From contig CASEWR010000077.1 of the NCBI GenBank assembly GCA_949291675.1, positions 1 to 64,000 on the forward strand: a stretch of 64,000 bases of DNA, read 5' to 3'. The notes under the pieces are model-generated. The model was not told the origin of the DNA. It worked only from the letters and a program-made list of their open reading frames with translations, and made no database searches. A program made the translations under genes and the position numbers. Below are positions 7,918-15,566 of the stretch, one piece after another (position 1 is the first letter of the stretch; every line of letters starts with the position of its first letter). Origin of the DNA: an uncultured Desulfovibrio sp. Its GTDB lineage: Bacteria > Desulfobacterota > Desulfovibrionia > Desulfovibrionales > Desulfovibrionaceae.

Positions 7918-8979
7918 ATGAAATATACAGATGAAACTCTTTTTACCATGGCTATTTGTGAGTATGAAATTAATGGAAAAAATGCTATTAGCAATCGTAA
8001 ACACTTTTCAAATTCAGACTTTTATAGATTTTCACCATCGGCGAATTTTAAAGAGTTTCATTCTACTTGCATAAAAAGAATTATTGACATTGACAACTTT
8101 TATTTTTTTAAAAATATTATAAAAAAAATACTTGATAAAGATTATGATAGCAACTATGAATATGATTTTATGCTTGAAGAAGATAAATTTAGGTCACTTA
8201 TTGCATTAAGCAATTCAATAGATGGTATTATTTCTCCATTTGATTATGAATTTCCTCATATTTATTCAACAGTAAAAAAGAATGCCGATAAACCTTTTTT
8301 GCTTTTTTACAAAGGAAACATATCTTTACTTAGAAATCTTCAAAACAATGTTGCTGTTATAGGTTTGTTAAATCCAGATAAAAATATTGCTGATAGAGAG
8401 TATGTAGTTGTAAAAAAACTCGTTGAACGAGGAATGAATATTATCAGTGGACTCGCAAAAGGATGTGATACCATTGCCCATAAAGCATGTATTGAATCTA
8501 ATGGTAAAACAATTGCAATTTTACCTTCTCCTTTATCGCATATATATCCATCTGAAAACAGAGAACTTGCACAAAAAATTGTATCTAGTGGTGGCTTGTT
8601 GATATCTGAATACTATAAAAAACCAGAAAATAAATTTGAATCAACTAAGAGGTTTATAGCCAGAGACAGACTCCAGGCAATGTTTTCCAAAGCGATTCTT
8701 CTTTCTGCGAGCTACAGTGAAGGAGTTGGAGATAGTGGTTCACGGCATGCCATGGCAAAGGCCGAGGAATATTCACTTTTCAGAGCTATGCTCTACAATG
8801 AAAGCTCTGACTGTGACAATCCACAATTCGGTCTCAACAGAGAGTACCATAAGAGACGAAGTGCTAATATTATGACACAGTCTATCCTTAATGAAATGGT
8901 AAAATATACTGTAAAAAGCAATAATTCAGATACAAAACAAGAAAATAACCAATATCTGCTATCTCTACTAAAATCCTGA
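7918..8979 (+). CDS. DprA/Smf-like SLOG-domain protein
   Basis: A 353-residue protein in A+T-rich DNA. Residues 1-125 match nothing I recognise. Residues 126-290 are a DprA/Smf-type Rossmann fold: NNVAVIG (143-149), IISGLAKGCDTIAHKACIE (175-193), TIAILPSPLSHIYPSENREL (198-217), LISEY, then RFIARDRLQAMF (245-256). Family knowledge: DprA loads RecA on incoming single-stranded DNA in transformation, and other SLOG-fold proteins are proposed nucleotide-ligand binders in defence systems. The usual GSR motif is replaced by GLLNP, and no C-terminal winged helix is seen, so this is probably not the housekeeping DprA. Pairing with a PRTase-like gene supports an accessory module. Confidence 0.72.
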   Translation: MKYTDETLFTMAICEYEINGKNAISNRKHFSNSDFYRFSPSANFKEFHSTCIKRIIDIDNFYFFKNIIKKILDKDYDSNYEYDFMLEEDKFRSLIALSNSIDGIISPFDYEFPHIYSTVKKNADKPFLLFYKGNISLLRNLQNNVAVIGLLNPDKNIADREYVVVKKLVERGMNIISGLAKGCDTIAHKACIESNGKTIAILPSPLSHIYPSENRELAQKIVSSGGLLISEYYKKPENKFESTKRFIARDRLQAMFSKAILLSASYSEGVGDSGSRHAMAKAEEYSLFRAMLYNESSDCDNPQFGLNREYHKRRSANIMTQSILNEMVKYTVKSNNSDTKQENNQYLLSLLKS

Positions 8980-9090
8980 GCTTCCCCAAATAGTACCACT
9001 CAACCCTTTCAAAGGGAGCTCTTTAGAGCGAAGTTGCTGAGTATTATGTCCATTCAGTCGTCTTTCACAGGTACTGTACTTTGGGGGTAG
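8980..9090 (+). other. short spacer with two tandem small hairpins
   Basis: CCCTTT-C-AAAGGG (9004-9016) and GCTCT-TT-AGAGC (9019-9030) lie just after the DprA-like gene. They may stabilise or end its transcript, although no T-run follows. Confidence 0.35.
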
Positions 9091-9255
9091 AGCCACGTTC
9101 CTTTATCTCGCGAGACTATTGCAGACAAGGCTGCACGCCAGATGAAGAGACGGGAGAACAAACAGTTCCAGGCATGCTATTTTGCCGGAAGCTGTGGAGG
9201 AGCGCCTCTCTCTGCCGTACGGGAATATATTGAATCACAGAGGACTCCCCGGTAG
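9091..9255 (+). pseudogene. tnpA: remnant of IS200/IS605 TnpA transposase C-terminus
   Basis: The frame ending at TAG 9253-9255 reads YFAGSCGGAPLSAVREYIES near its end. This matches the C-terminal signature of IS200-type Y1 transposases (SYFxASCGGAPxxxVxxYIE, family knowledge). Upstream in frame there is a stop at 9088-9090, and the His-hydrophobe-His active-site region is missing. Only about the last 50 codons survive. Confidence 0.6.
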
Positions 9256-9341
9256 AGTGCGCCTTATATCCTCTCTTTGAGAACTGGAATCGCGCTGCCA
9301 ATCACGAACAACAGCAAAGCATCAAGCCGTTGGAGTAGTCT

Positions 9342-9596
9342 ATGTGTGAAGATGTACAAGACGTATCTGTTCTCTCTCATGGTGTATTGTCTGTAACTTT
9401 TCAAAGTGGACTACAGGGGATCATCCGGGTTATGCCTTCTTTTTATCGAGGGGTTTTTGAACATCTGAAAAATCCGGAAGAGTTTAACAAAGTGACGGTT
9501 TCAAATGGTTATATTACATGGCCCGGAGAGTTGGATATTGCACCGGATTCTCTGTATGCCTCTATTGTAGAAAAAGGAAACTTTATATTACGTTGA
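9342..9596 (+). CDS. DUF2442 domain protein
   Basis: An 84-residue protein with the DUF2442 signature: GIIRVMPSFYRGVFEHLKNP, then YITWPGELDIAPDSLY. The function of the family is unknown; members often sit beside DUF4160 or toxin-antitoxin-like genes. GGAG (9333-9336) precedes the start. The last codon and the stop lie in CGTTGACATC, which is also the conserved right-end sequence of an IS200/IS605-type element. The insertion therefore probably replaced the original C-terminal residue(s). The usual upstream partner is absent; in its place is the tnpA remnant. Confidence 0.75.
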   Translation: MCEDVQDVSVLSHGVLSVTFQSGLQGIIRVMPSFYRGVFEHLKNPEEFNKVTVSNGYITWPGELDIAPDSLYASIVEKGNFILR

Positions 9597-9640
9597 CATC
9601 CTCTTCTGTCTGAGGGCAGGGGGATTCTTCAGGCAGTGAG
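9593..9640 (-). mobile_element. right end of an IS200/IS605 (TnpB-type) element
   Basis: Read on the minus strand, the sequence ends in GAATCCCCCTGCCC, an imperfect hairpin and GAGGATGTCAAC. That is the usual right end of tnpB-carrying IS605/IS1341-type elements. It abuts the 3' end of the DUF2442 gene. In active elements this end forms the scaffold of the TnpB guide RNA (family knowledge). Confidence 0.6.
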
Positions 9641-10030
9641 GTTCCTGCTGCGGAAAGAGCGAAAGACACACTGGTACGGGTACCCGGGGCTGGCCGCCCC
9701 TGCAGAATTGACTGAGGCTGCTCTGCAGGCACTTGCTGCTGCGCTCGCATCAGGATTGATCGCGCCGACGACATCGGCGTTTTCTTCATAGCCGCACTGC
9801 TGGCACTTGAAAACAGCCTGAGAAGGCCTGTTCTCCTTAGCAGTACAGCCACAATGAGGGCACTGGGAGGTGCTGGCCGGGGTCACCAGAATGATCCTGC
9901 CTCCCCCAAAATGTGCCCGGGGTCGGACTCCAGGACAAAAAGCTGGAAACAGCTGTCCGATCAGGACACCGCAGATGCGCAGAATGGGCGCTGACGCAAA
10001 ATGTCCCCGGAACGAAGGCGCAGCCTGCCA
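9597..10030 (-). pseudogene. tnpB: remnant of TnpB (RNA-guided nuclease of IS200/IS605), C-terminal part
   Basis: The minus strand encodes RIILVTPASTSQCPHCG, KCQQCGYEENADVVGAIN and a tail. This is the zinc-finger and final RuvC (ADxxGAxN) part of TnpB. Normally the finger begins TSQxCPxCG; here one residue is missing before the first Cys. The reading frame shifts after the finger: the zinc-finger frame runs on to 9629, while the tail leading to the element's right end is in another frame (to 9583). The N-terminal two thirds are gone. Non-functional. Confidence 0.75.
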
Positions 10031-10090
10031 TTCAGGGGACACAGCGTGTTGCAAAAAGTTGGGCAGCGTGCAGAGGACGCTGCAGACGGA

Positions 10091-10111
10091 GACTGACCTT
10101 TCTGGTCAGTC
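10091..10111 (-). terminator. hairpin after the AMMECR1 gene
   Basis: Perfect 8-base inverted repeat GACTGACC / GGTCAGTC with a short loop, just downstream of the minus-strand AMMECR1 stop. No T-run follows, so termination efficiency is uncertain. Confidence 0.35.
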
Positions 10112-10126
10112 CTGTACCTGCTGTCC

Positions 10127-10699
10127 TCAGCTCTGCTTCTTTGCCTGGAACTTGAAGCCCTCATACCAGAAGAGCCGGGCTCCGGGGCGCTGCCAGGTGC
10201 CGTCAGGCAGGCCTGCCTTGCGGCAGAGGTTGCTTAAGTACTGTTCCAGATTCCAGCCCTGTTCCACAGGCACCTGGGGCAGGAAGACGCCGCTGCGCCC
10301 GCCGTACTGCAGCACAAGACCATGCCTGCCAATCTCAATCCGGCCTGGATCAGGACAGAGGGAGAGCTCATCAAGCACAGTGATCTCTGCCTCGGTGAGG
10401 GGCCATTCGGAGGCGCGCAAGGGGATAAAGCGCGGGTCCCGGAAGGCTGCAGCCTGGGCCATGTTCCACACGCAGGTCACAAGTGGCTCCCTGCCCACAA
10501 TGGAGCCAATGCAGCCGCGCAGATTGCCCATGATGGTGAGGGTTACAAAGCAGCCAAGGTGCTTTTGCAGGGCAGGGGGATAGTCTTCAGGATGAGGGGG
10601 CTGGACTGCCTCGTTGCGCAGACGGGCGCTGATGACGTCACAGACAATGCCGGCCATGCACTGCTGTTCTGTCTCGGTGAAGGAAAAGGAAACTGCCAT
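10127..10699 (-). CDS. AMMECR1-domain protein
   Basis: A 190-residue protein of the AMMECR1 family, whose biochemical role is unknown. The family core is visible: CFVTLTIMGNLRGCIGSIVG and MAQAAAFRDPRFIPL, then EITVLDELSLCPDP, GVFLPQVPVEQGW and FWYEGFKF. The frame is open 70 codons further upstream. The start at 10699 is preferred because GGAGGG stands 7 bases before it and the protein then has the usual family length. It is not in an obvious operon. Confidence 0.88.
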   Translation of the reverse strand: MAVSFSFTETEQQCMAGIVCDVISARLRNEAVQPPHPEDYPPALQKHLGCFVTLTIMGNLRGCIGSIVGREPLVTCVWNMAQAAAFRDPRFIPLRASEWPLTEAEITVLDELSLCPDPGRIEIGRHGLVLQYGGRSGVFLPQVPVEQGWNLEQYLSNLCRKAGLPDGTWQRPGARLFWYEGFKFQAKKQS

Positions 10700-11100
10700 G
10701 GAACGTACCCTCCATGCCCGGCCCTGACCTCTGCTGCACTGCTGACAGGGGCTGTGCACAGGGTCGGCCGCGAAATATGCGTGCAACGCGAATGCTGTGT
10801 GTTCAGCGACATGATGCGCGTGGGACTGTGTGTCGGGGGATGCCTGCTGGTTGTCAGGCAAAAGACCCTGGCCCATTGTGGCTGACATGAGGGCCTCCTG
10901 CAAGACCATGGCGCATAGAGCGCAAGGCCGCTGTGCAGCAGGGGTGGCTTGAGCGCCAGGCGCTCACCGGCCCCGGACAGGCCCGAATGTGCGGATGCTG
11001 CCGGCAGGGACGCTGGCACGGGCATGGCCGGCAACAAGGCTGGACAGGGAAATGCGGGCAAAAGTTCCAGTCCTGGAACGTTGCGAGTTCCAGGACAAGA
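10700..11100. other. intergenic region with nested CTGGAAC palindromes
   Basis: No gene is evident. At 11064-11095 the motif GTTCCAG/CTGGAAC occurs three times: GTTCCAG-TC-CTGGAAC overlaps TCCTGGAAC-GTTGCGA-GTTCCAGGA. The alternative hairpins stand beside the metK terminator and could be part of it or a repeat element. Confidence 0.45.
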
Positions 11101-11128
11101 AAAAGGCGCCGGCATCTTGCCGGCGCCA
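11101..11128 (-). terminator. rho-independent terminator of metK
   Basis: Perfect 10-base stem GGCGCCGGCA / TGCCGGCGCC (11105-11114 and 11118-11127) with a three-base loop. On the minus strand it is followed by a T-run. Confidence 0.88.
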
Positions 11129-11201
11129 CAGGAAAAGTGTCTGTCAGACTGCCTGTCAGGGCCTTTGCTGACACAGGTCAGGCCCTTGTCAGGCTGAGGG
11201 C

Positions 11202-12377
11202 TTAGTGCTTCTGCACGGCAGTGAGCAGATCGCTGACTGCGTCACGCTGTTCCCAGCTGAACTCAGGCAGTTCGCGGCCAAAGTGGCCGTAGCAGGAGGT
11301 CTTCTTGTAGATGGGACGCTTGAGGTCCAGGCGCTTGATGATGTGGTAGGGGCGCAGGTTGAAGACTTCACGCACGGCATCGGTGAGCACGCTGTCGGGG
11401 TACTCACTGGTGTTCTGGGAAGTGACCAGCACGCTCACCGGGTCAGCCACGCCGATGCTGTAGGCAATCTGCACTTCGCAGACCTTTGCCAGGCCGGCAG
11501 CCACGATGTTCTTGGCAATGTAGCGGCCCATGTAGGCGCCGGAGCGGTCCACCTTGGAGGGGTCCTTGCCGGAGAAGGCGCCGCCGCCGTGATGGCCTGT
11601 GCCGCCGTAGGTGTCCTGGATGATCTTGCGACCAGTAAGGCCGCAGTCGCCCATGGGACCACCCACCACGAAGCGGCCGGTGGTGTTGATGAAGATCTCG
11701 CAGTTCTTCTCATCAAAGTAGCCGGAGGGCTCAAGCACGGGACGGATGACCTGGCTCTTCACAGCCTCGATGATCTCGTCCTGGGTGGCATGGGGCTCAT
11801 GCTGGGTGGAGACAACCACGTTGTTGATGCGCACCGGCACGCCATTGTGGTACTCAAAGGAGACCTGGGTCTTGCCGTCGGGACGGAAGAAGTCCACGAT
11901 GCCTTCCTTGCGCACCTTGGTCAGGCGCTGGGAGAGCTGGTGGGACCAGAAGATGGGGGCAGGCATGAGCGTCGGCGTCTCATCGCAGGCAAAGCCGAAC
12001 ATCATGCCCTGGTCACCGGCACCCTGGTCTTCGGGGTTCTCGCGCAGCACGCCCTGGGCAATGTCAGGAGACTGATGGTCAATGGTGGAGAGCACTGCGC
12101 AGGTCTGCCAGTCAAAGCCCATGGCAGAGCTGTTGTAGCCCACTTCCCTGATGGTCTCGCGAACAATGGCTGGGATGTCGGCATAGCCCCTGGTGGAGAT
12201 TTCGCCGGCAATGATGGCCATGCCTGTGGTCACCAGGGTTTCGCAGGCCACGTGCGCGTCAGGGTCCTGGGCAAGCAGGGTGTCGAGAACGGCATCGGAA
12301 ATCTGGTCGGCAACTTTGTCGGGATGGCCCTCGGTCACGGATTCCGAGGTGAAGAAATAGGTTCCTACGGTCTGCAT
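11202..12377 (-). CDS. metK: S-adenosylmethionine synthetase
   Basis: Makes S-adenosylmethionine from methionine and ATP in the cytoplasm. 391 residues, normal length. Visible are [20 protein letters not shown] at the N-terminus, [10 protein letters not shown] (ATP-binding loop) and [16 protein letters not shown] near the C-terminus. The start at 12377 has AGGAG upstream; the frame is open further but without homology. A strong terminator follows. No SAM riboswitch is evident upstream. Confidence 0.97.
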   Translation of the reverse strand: MQTVGTYFFTSESVTEGHPDKVADQISDAVLDTLLAQDPDAHVACETLVTTGMAIIAGEISTRGYADIPAIVRETIREVGYNSSAMGFDWQTCAVLSTIDHQSPDIAQGVLRENPEDQGAGDQGMMFGFACDETPTLMPAPIFWSHQLSQRLTKVRKEGIVDFFRPDGKTQVSFEYHNGVPVRINNVVVSTQHEPHATQDEIIEAVKSQVIRPVLEPSGYFDEKNCEIFINTTGRFVVGGPMGDCGLTGRKIIQDTYGGTGHHGGGAFSGKDPSKVDRSGAYMGRYIAKNIVAAGLAKVCEVQIAYSIGVADPVSVLVTSQNTSEYPDSVLTDAVREVFNLRPYHIIKRLDLKRPIYKKTSCYGHFGRELPEFSWEQRDAVSDLLTAVQKH

Positions 12378-12609
12378 GGCTTCTCCTGAAAGCTGTGCTT
12401 CGAGACGTTGTGTCTGAAAACCGCCCCCGCGGGGGCAGAGAAGGAATGGCGAAAAGTACGGTCTGGCGAAACGAAGAGCCGGCAATACTGCGTGACGACG
12501 AAACAACGGGGAACGCGCAGGGGGATACTGCCGCTTCTGGCCTGCGGCAGGGCAATCCAGGCAGCGTTCAGTGTACAACGCGTGTGGCGCACATGGTGCG
12601 CAGGGCGCG
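12378..12609 (-). other. panC-metK spacer
   Basis: A 232-base spacer between two minus-strand genes, G+C-rich. I see no gene, riboswitch or clear terminator for panC in it. Confidence 0.4.
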
Positions 12610-13461
12610 CTAGCTGAGCTGGATATTGTCGATAAGGCGAGCCTTGCCCATCTTGATGGCGCAGGCCATGGTGGCAGGCACAGTCACATCCTCAATCTGG
12701 GTGAGGCTGGCGCTGTCAATGATCTGCAGATAGTCCAGGCGCCCCAGGGGCAGGGTGGACGACCAGCGGCGCAGCACTGCCTCGCGGATGACGTTTGCCC
12801 TGGTCTCGCCGTGGTCAACCATGGTCTTTGCGTAGACAAGGCCCTTGTAGATTTCCGGAGCCTGGGCGCGCTCTTCTGCTGTGAGGTAGACATTGCGGGA
12901 GGAAAGGGCCAGCCCGTCTTCGGCGCGGGCAACGGGCACACCCACGATGGTGACGGGGATAAAGAGGTCGCGCACCATGCGGCGGATGATGGCCTGCTGC
13001 TGCCAGTCCTTGTTGCCAAAGACGGCATAGTCAGCCTGGCTGAGCAAAAAGAGCTTGCTGCACACAGTGCACACGCCGCGGAAGTGAATGGGACGGGACA
13101 TGCCGCAGAGCAGCTGCCCCATGTCCGGCACTTCCACCCAGGTGCCGGCGTCAGGGGCATAGAGTTCGGCAGGCTCGGGCGCAAAGAGCACATCAGCGCC
13201 GTGCTCCCTGGCAATGGCACTGTCGCGCTCCATATCGCGCGGATAGGCCTCGTAGTCCTCGTTGGGACCAAACTGAGTGGGATTGACGAACAGGCTGACC
13301 ACAACCTTGTCGGCAAGGCTGCGTGCTGTATCCATCAGGGCCATGTGGCCTTCGTGGTAGTAGCCCATGGTGGGCACCAGGGCGATGGTCCTGCCTTCCC
13401 TGTGCCAGCTGCGGCAGCAGGCTGAGAGGTCCTGAGCAGTATTGATTATTTGCATATCCAT
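12610..13461 (-). CDS. panC: pantoate--beta-alanine ligase
   Basis: Joins pantoate and beta-alanine with ATP to give pantothenate, the precursor of coenzyme A. 283 residues. The motifs are [18 protein letters not shown] (HxGH nucleotidyltransferase-type site), [20 protein letters not shown] and [12 protein letters not shown] (KMSKS-like region). Two in-frame ATGs, at 13461 and 13455, are both possible starts and neither has a strong ribosome binding site. It stands alone, divergent from rimO. Confidence 0.95.
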   Translation of the reverse strand: MDMQIINTAQDLSACCRSWHREGRTIALVPTMGYYHEGHMALMDTARSLADKVVVSLFVNPTQFGPNEDYEAYPRDMERDSAIAREHGADVLFAPEPAELYAPDAGTWVEVPDMGQLLCGMSRPIHFRGVCTVCSKLFLLSQADYAVFGNKDWQQQAIIRRMVRDLFIPVTIVGVPVARAEDGLALSSRNVYLTAEERAQAPEIYKGLVYAKTMVDHGETRANVIREAVLRRWSSTLPLGRLDYLQIIDSASLTQIEDVTVPATMACAIKMGKARLIDNIQLS

Positions 13462-13905
13462 ATATCAAGTTATTGTGATATGGTGATAGAAAGGAATTTC
13501 CTTATATCTCAATCCAAGCTGCTCGTAAAGCCGTGCAACAGCAAAAATTTGGGAGAAAACAGGGCCATCATCACGGAAAGACAGGTTTTTTTGCTGCAGA
13601 CTGCAATTGCTGCAGCCCCCTCTGACTTTTGCAAACAGGGGCAAAAGTCCTGCCTGGCACTGGCAGACTGCGTCCGTTACCTGGGTGCGTCAGGTCTGCC
13701 TTAGCAAAGGCTGTCAGCTCTCCCGGAACTGGACTTTTGCCGAGTTGCGCGGCATAGAGAGCGCCTGTCAGGGCAGCCGGGTCAGCTGTATACGCGATTC
13801 CGTTATTCCGGACCGGGCCGGTGTGCTCTTCCCGCTCTCCCATCTTTCCGGCCGCCGGACACCTGCCATGAGGCAGACAAATTTAAGCAAGTGAGGTCCG
13901 CTACT
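13462..13905. other. divergent panC/rimO intergenic region
   Basis: 444 bases, more A+T-rich near panC. ATATCA-N8-TGATAT (13462-13481) is a symmetrical sequence directly before the panC start and could bind a regulator. The rest holds no supported gene. It must carry the promoters for both flanking genes. Confidence 0.45.
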
Positions 13906-15222
13906 ATGACGACAGCAAAAAGCGCTGCTCTTGCCGTCTACTGCAAGAGTCTGGGCTGTCCCAAGAACAGGGTTGATACGGAAAAATTTCTGGGGCAGCT
14001 TGGGAGTGTGGAGCTGACTGAGACGCCGCAGGAGGCAGAGCTCATCTTCATCAATACCTGCGGCTTCATAGAGCCTGCAGTCAGGGAGTCTGTGCGCACC
14101 ATCATGGATCTTGCCGAAGAGCGCGGGAAAGGCACCATGCTGTGTGCTGCAGGCTGTCTGCCAGGCCGCTACGGGGTCAAAGACCTTGCCTCAGGCCTGC
14201 CTGAGGTGGATCTGTGGCTTGAGCCGTCTCAGAGGGCGCAGTGGGCAGACATGGTGCTGCAGGCATTAGGCAGAGGAGAGGCCTGTTCCGGGCGTCTTGT
14301 CTCCACCCCGCCTTCCTATGCCTATCTCAAGGTCTCCGAGGGCTGCAGGCATCGCTGTGCCTTCTGCACCATCCCCTCCATTCGCGGGCCGTTGCATTCC
14401 ACCCCTGCAGAGGAGCTGGTCTGTGAGGCAGAAAGCCTTGCCCTGGAAGGCACAAAGGAGCTTGTGCTCATTGCCCAGGACCTTACGGACTATGCCCATG
14501 ACTGTGGCGGGGATGCCACTGCCTTTCCGAATCTCCTGCGCCGCCTTGGCGAGATTGAGGGCATCTCCTGGCTGCGCATGCTCTATCTCTACCCCAGGGG
14601 CGTTACCAGGGAGCTTTTGCAGACAGTGAAGGATGTGCCTGCCCTTCTGCCCTACTTCGACATTCCCCTGCAGCACAGCCATCCCGCGGTGCTGCGCGGC
14701 ATGGGCAGACCCTTTGCCGTGGAGCCCGAGCGCGTACTTGACACAATACGCGAGGCGCTGCCTGATGCTGCCCTGCGCACCACCTTTATTGTGGGCTATC
14801 CGGGCGAGACAGACGAGCACTTTCAGCATCTGTATGACTTTGTGGAGCGCATGCGCTTCACCCAGCTTGGCGTCTTCACCTTCTGGCCCGAGGAGGGCAC
14901 AGTGGCAGCCGGCCTGCCCAATCAGGTGGAGGAGGCCGTGAAGGAAGAGCGCAGGGCGCAGCTCATGGAGCTGCAGCAGGACATCAGCAGGGAGTTTCTG
15001 GAAGGCCAGGTGGGCAGCGTGCAGGAGGTGCTGGTTGACAGCGTCAATCCCGAGTGGCCGGGCCTGCACAATGGCAGAGTCTGGTTCCAGACCCCGGAAG
15101 TGGATGGCATGTGCTATATCAGCGGACCCCGTGTGGAGCCCGGCGCCATGGTCAGGGCGGATATTGTGGAGAGCAGCGATTACGACCTGACAGGCCTTGC
15201 TCTGGAGCAGCAGCCCTGTTAA
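13906..15222 (+). CDS. rimO: ribosomal protein S12 methylthiotransferase RimO
   Basis: Radical SAM enzyme adding a methylthio group to an Asp of ribosomal protein S12. 438 residues. The N-terminal UPF0004 domain has the three cluster-binding Cys in SLGCPKN, NTCGF and AAGCLPG. The radical SAM motif is CRHRCAFC, followed by IPSIRGPLHS, characteristic of RimO rather than MiaB. The C-terminal part is a TRAM domain (VGSVQEVLVD onward). ATG 13906 is chosen because GTGAGG lies 9 bases before it; an in-frame GTG at 13891 is the alternative. Confidence 0.94.
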   Translation: MTTAKSAALAVYCKSLGCPKNRVDTEKFLGQLGSVELTETPQEAELIFINTCGFIEPAVRESVRTIMDLAEERGKGTMLCAAGCLPGRYGVKDLASGLPEVDLWLEPSQRAQWADMVLQALGRGEACSGRLVSTPPSYAYLKVSEGCRHRCAFCTIPSIRGPLHSTPAEELVCEAESLALEGTKELVLIAQDLTDYAHDCGGDATAFPNLLRRLGEIEGISWLRMLYLYPRGVTRELLQTVKDVPALLPYFDIPLQHSHPAVLRGMGRPFAVEPERVLDTIREALPDAALRTTFIVGYPGETDEHFQHLYDFVERMRFTQLGVFTFWPEEGTVAAGLPNQVEEAVKEERRAQLMELQQDISREFLEGQVGSVQEVLVDSVNPEWPGLHNGRVWFQTPEVDGMCYISGPRVEPGAMVRADIVESSDYDLTGLALEQQPC

Positions 15223-15432
15223 GCTTGTGCAGGACTCTGTGGGAACACCAGGGCGAAGATGCAGTCGCGTTGAGTGAGGACGCGCATTAAGAGCTGACTC
15301 GCGTTGAAAACTCACTCGATTTGCAGCGCGGCTGTCTCTTTCAGTGGTGCACAGACACGGGTATACGACCACAGCAGTCCGGAAGAACTCGTGCGGCACA
15401 GGCATTTTCAATGCCTGCATGTCAGATCGAAA
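15223..15432 (+). other. spacer after rimO
   Basis: No gene supported. The sequence leads into a strong hairpin (15433-15464). Confidence 0.4.
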
Positions 15433-15464
15433 GAGGGGAGCAGGATGTCTATCCTGCTCCCCTC
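15433..15464. terminator. strong hairpin between convergent rimO and the GntP permease gene
   Basis: A perfect 14-base stem GAGGGGAGCAGGAT / ATCCTGCTCCCCTC with a four-base loop. Both flanking genes converge here. T-runs are short on either side (GCTTTC / CTTT), so it is probably a bidirectional terminator. Confidence 0.65.
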
Positions 15465-15470
15465 GCTTTC

Positions 15471-15508
15471 AAAGCATGTTCAGGGCATGTTCAAAGCATA
15501 TTCAGGGC
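15471..15508. repeat. short direct repeat after the permease gene
   Basis: AAAGCATGTTCAGGGC (15471-15486) recurs with one change at 15493-15508. The purpose is unknown. Confidence 0.4.
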
Positions 15509-15566
15509 GTCTTCAGGTCTTCTGCAGCCTGAGACTGTCAGTTACTGAGTCAGATCCTCAGCCCGG

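Noticed and set aside
7918..8979. Housekeeping DprA of natural transformation
   Set aside because: Atypical N-terminal 125 residues, altered GSR motif, no winged helix, and foreign composition make an accessory SLOG protein more likely, although it cannot be fully excluded.
11205..12389. 394-codon open frame on the plus strand opposite metK
   Set aside because: It is an antisense shadow of metK caused by high G+C at third positions; composition is Gly/His/Val-rich and matches no family.
12378..12609. SAM riboswitch upstream of metK
   Set aside because: No SAM-I/SAM-II-like conserved core could be seen in the spacer.
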